Shown: in pieces, positions 60,209 through 64,000 of the stretch
Layout of the letters: every line of letters begins with the position of its first letter
Position numbering within the stretch: the stretch's first letter is position 1
Assembly: GCA_054601695.1 (NCBI GenBank)
Contig: BAAHQB010000397.1
Location: forward strand, 1-64,000
Reading direction: 5' to 3'
Length of the DNA: 64,000 nt
From: Amorphochlora amoebiformis
Taxonomy: Eukaryota; Cercozoa; Chlorarachniophyceae
Program-made: the position numbers and the translations under genes
Notes under the pieces: generated by a model
The model's database searches: none
What the model was told of the DNA's origin: nothing
What the model saw: the letters and a program-made list of their open reading frames with translations, nothing else

Positions 60209-60362
60209 TATATATATATAATAAATATATATATAATATATATAATATATAATATATAATATATATATAGATATATATATATATATGTATGTGTGTGTAT
60301 GTGTGTGTGTGCAGGTATATACGGAACAGTCACACAGAAACAAAATCTCTAACCGGAGGAGG

Positions 60363-61265
60363 TAACCTAACCCTAATACTAACCCTAACCCTAACCCTAA
60401 CCCTAACCCTTATACCAACCCTAACGCCAATCAAACCCTAGTGCTAACTCTCTTACTTGTCCTGATCCTAACGCTAATATTAATACGAAACCGTAATACC
60501 GTCCTTACCTCTAATACTAACCCTAACGCTAATACTAACCCTAACCCTAATGCTAACCCTAACCCTAATACTAGCGCTAAATCTAATACTAACCCTAACC
60601 CTAATACTAACCCTAACCCTAATACTAACCCTAACCGTAATACTAGCGCTAACCCTAATACTAACGCTACCTCTAATACTAACCCTAACCCTAATACTAA
60701 CCCTAGCCCAAATACTAACTCTTACTCTAATACTAACCCTACCCTTATACTATCTCTATAGCCCAAATACTAACCCTAACCCTAATACTAACCCTAACCC
60801 CTAACCCCAATACTAACCCTAACCCTAATACTAACCCTACCCTTATACTATCACTATAGCCCAAATACTAACCCTAACCCTAATACTAACCCTAACCCTA
60901 GTACTAACCCTAACTAACCCTAACCTTAATACTAACCCTAACCCTAATACTAACCCTATTGCCCAAATACTAACCCAAACCCTAATACTAACCCTAACCC
61001 TAATACTAACCCTAACCCTTATACTAACCCTTATACTAACCCTAATACTAACCCTAACCCTAATACTAACCCTAACCCTAATACTGACCCTATAACCTAA
61101 ATACTAACCCTAACCCTAACCCTAACCCTAATACTAACCCTAACCCTAATACTAACCCTAACCCTAATACTGACCCTATAACCTAAATACTAACCCTAAC
61201 CCTACCCTAACCCTAACCTTAATACTAACCCTAACCCTAATACTAACCCTATAACCTAAATACTA
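60363..61265 (+). repeat. CCCTAA-derived array with 18-base CTAATACTAACCCTAACC period
   Basis: Regular alternation of CTAACC and CTAATA hexamers over about 900 bases. A block with CCTATAACCTAAATACTAACC recurs near 61090, 61175 and 61245. No exon was seen inside. Confidence 0.85.
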
Positions 61266-61357
61266 AGCCAATAGAGCTATTCTTATGGGTCAGGGATAGT
61301 GTTAGGGTTAGAGTTAGTAATGAGGTAAAGGCTAGCAAAGTTGTGTTGTGAATGTAA

Positions 61358-61404
<47 letters not shown>

Positions 61405-61458
61405 TTATAAAATATAGTACATATATGGATGTGTATACCGATATTATATGTATATATG

Positions 61459-61496
<38 letters not shown>

Positions 61497-61506
61497 TTGT
61501 ACACAG

Positions 61507-61552
<46 letters not shown>

Positions 61553-61591
61553 GCACACATATGAACATACATATATACACATATATGCATG

Positions 61592-61639
<48 letters not shown>

Positions 61640-61682
61640 GCGTGAATGTACAATAATGTGTATAAATAAAGTGTGTATTATA

Positions 61683-61932
61683 TAATGAATATGAGTATGT
61701 GGAAATGTATATATGATATAATGTATATGAGTATGTAGATATGTATATATGATATAATGAATATGAGTATGTAGATATGTATATATGATATAATGAATAT
61801 GAGTATGTAGAAATGTATATGTGATATAATGAATATGAGTATGTAGAAATGTATGTATGATATAATGAATATGAGTATGTAGAAATGTATATGTGATATA
61901 ATGAATATGAGTATGTAGAAATGTATATATGA
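61683..61932 (+). repeat. 36-base tandem repeat, about seven units
   Basis: The unit contains AATGAATATGAGTATGTAGA followed by a TATGTATATATGATAT-like part. Since 36 is a multiple of 3, the minus strand carries a periodic 12-residue frame, which I regard as non-coding. Confidence 0.9.
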
Positions 61933-62082
61933 TTGGGTCAAGGCTAGGTTACTAATAGGGTCAGATCTACCTGTATATTATATATATATGTTATTATTAT
62001 TATATATACATATATATATATACAATTTATATATATATATACATGTATGTGTATATATATATATGTTTGCTTATTAGATATT

Positions 62083-62154
<72 letters not shown>

Positions 62155-62261
62155 CTATATATATATATATATGTGTGTGTGTATGTATATATATATTATT
62201 CATATGTAGATTATACAACATACTTATGTGTATTGATATTGTTTTTTTTATATATATATAT

Positions 62262-62383
<122 letters not shown>

Positions 62384-62444
62384 CAGCGGGATGGAACATA
62401 GGGCCTTTTGCGTCCCAGTATGGAAATGAATCTCTCTTTTATTG

Positions 62445-62449
<5 letters not shown>
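62384..62449 (+). CDS. Possible exon with a second copy at 62606-62659, unidentified
   Basis: The plus strand reads [19 protein letters not shown] between (TA)n blocks. The second copy has lost two bases and its frame. The minus strand is also open ([16 protein letters not shown]), so the coding strand is not certain. Confidence 0.28.
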
Positions 62450-62495
<46 letters not shown>

Positions 62496-62549
62496 GATAT
62501 GTATACATTATATATGCAGATATATGTGTATTACATATATAGATATGTG

Positions 62550-62605
<56 letters not shown>

Positions 62606-62655
62606 GGAACATAGGACCTTTTGCGTCCCAGTATGGAAATGACTCTCTTTTATTG

Positions 62656-62703
<48 letters not shown>

Positions 62704-62785
62704 TATCAATATAGAAATAGAATTAATGTATGTGTTATATCACCCTATATACATACATATGTATATATATATGTGTATATATATA

Positions 62786-62829
<44 letters not shown>

Positions 62830-62990
62830 TACATATATGCCCAAACTATTTATACAGAATTGGAGCAGGAAAGTATACATCTATATTATATATATATATA
62901 TATATTCAAATATATATATATATATACATATATATAAATGTAAACCCATATATATATACATAATATATATATATATATATATGGGTTTAC

Positions 62991-63083
<93 letters not shown>

Positions 63084-63111
63084 GATGTATCTAGATATTT
63101 CATACGTACAT

Positions 63112-63153
<42 letters not shown>

Positions 63154-63176
63154 GAGAAAAGCAGATAAATATATAT

Positions 63177-63229
<53 letters not shown>

Positions 63230-63311
63230 TATATATATACATATATACATATCTAGATATCACATATGTATAAATTACATATATATATATATATATATAC
63301 ATATATTTATA

Positions 63312-63412
<101 letters not shown>

Positions 63413-63416
63413 ATAG

Positions 63417-63482
63417 TTGGAGAAGAGGAGGTAAAAAAGGCCAAGGCAAACGAAAGGCTAGCACGTAAATTACAATCGAAAA

Positions 63483-63486
<4 letters not shown>
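63417..63486 (+). CDS. Charged helical exon, unidentified
   Basis: After an acceptor GTATAG the frame reads [20 protein letters not shown], a strongly charged coiled-coil-like helix. The exon edge AAAAG is followed by GC, not GT, so either a GC donor is used or the exon ends elsewhere. Three copies of its 3' half follow near 63541, 63646 and 63840. Confidence 0.4.
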
Positions 63487-63525
<39 letters not shown>

Positions 63526-63680
63526 GTATATATAAATATATGAATGAAAGGCTAGCACGTAAATTACAATCGAAAAGGCACATATATATATTTATATATA
63601 TATATACACATATATACATATATGGGTATATATATAAATATATGAATGAAAGGCTAGCACGTAAATTACAATCGAAAAGG

Positions 63681-63736
<56 letters not shown>

Positions 63737-63890
63737 TATATAATAATATTATACATATATATAATTATATATATATATGTATAAGAGTTATTATATACAT
63801 ATATATATATATATATATAACTGGGTATATATAAATATATGAATGAAAGGCTAGCACGTAAAATACAATCGAAAAGGCACACACACATAT

Positions 63891-63953
<63 letters not shown>

Positions 63954-64000
63954 ATAGTTTATATATCTATATATATATATATATAGTGTCTGGGTATGTA

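Noticed and set aside
61683-61941. CRISPR-like array from the 36-base periodic block
   Set aside because: Units are contiguous with no unique spacers, and the setting is eukaryotic.

Overview
This window is eukaryotic nuclear DNA, very probably from a plastid-bearing alga. Most of it is (TA)n microsatellite, and more than twenty blocks of telomere-type repeat (TTAGGG on one strand, CCCTAA on the other) lie inside the sequence rather than at an end. No prokaryotic gene organisation, rRNA or tRNA was seen. Between the repeats sit islands of 30-700 bases with balanced composition, GT-AG borders and open frames. Joined by splice phase, several of these islands become recognisable proteins, so this is a gene-bearing, extremely intron-rich region made of very small exons (27-730 nt).

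Four genes could be read. (1) 18047-23958, plus strand, nine exons: a retroviral-type integrase with an HHCC zinc domain, a D,D,E core, a coiled-coil region and an acidic tail. (2) 24790-31869, minus strand, seventeen exons (N-terminus incomplete): a TLP40/CYP37-CYP38-type cyclophilin, a family of the thylakoid lumen and the main reason to infer a plastid. (3) 37226-40840, plus strand, six exons: a CHCHD5-like protein with four CX9C motifs. (4) About 53570-58665, minus strand: an SDS22-like leucine-rich-repeat protein with an LRR cap. Further minus-strand exon clusters at 2.1-5.8, 9.3-11.3 and 41.6-52.5 kb, and plus-strand clusters at 35.2-37.0 and 62.4-63.9 kb, look coding but were not identified. 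A 5'-truncated LINE tail with two zinc fingers lies at 11.3-11.8 kb.

Layout: 0-6 kb, minus-strand exons including a duplicated exon pair; 6.5-8 kb, CTAG-rich DNA; 9.3-11.3 kb, minus-strand exons in TTAGGG repeats, then the LINE tail; 12-15.8 kb, exon copies, a GA minisatellite and TTAGGG; 15.8-17.4 kb, pure (TA)n; 17.5-24 kb, integrase gene; 24-24.6 kb, CTAG-rich convergent spacer; 24.8-33.7 kb, cyclophilin gene and upstream exons; 33.8-34.75 kb, TG/CG/AG/CT simple sequence; 35-40.8 kb, plus-strand genes; 40.9-41.5 kb, second CTAG-rich convergent spacer; 41.6-58.7 kb, minus-strand genes; 59-59.6 kb, likely promoter region; 60.4-61.3 kb, CCCTAA; 62-64 kb, plus-strand exons.

Two architectural features stand out. 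Telomere-type repeats form the bodies, and sometimes the splice sites, of introns. Also, exon edges are repeatedly duplicated into the adjacent intron: copies of an exon's 5' edge lie upstream of it and copies of its 3' edge lie downstream, separated by (TA)n. All exon structures here are hand-built from splice signals, phase and family resemblance, with no transcript evidence.
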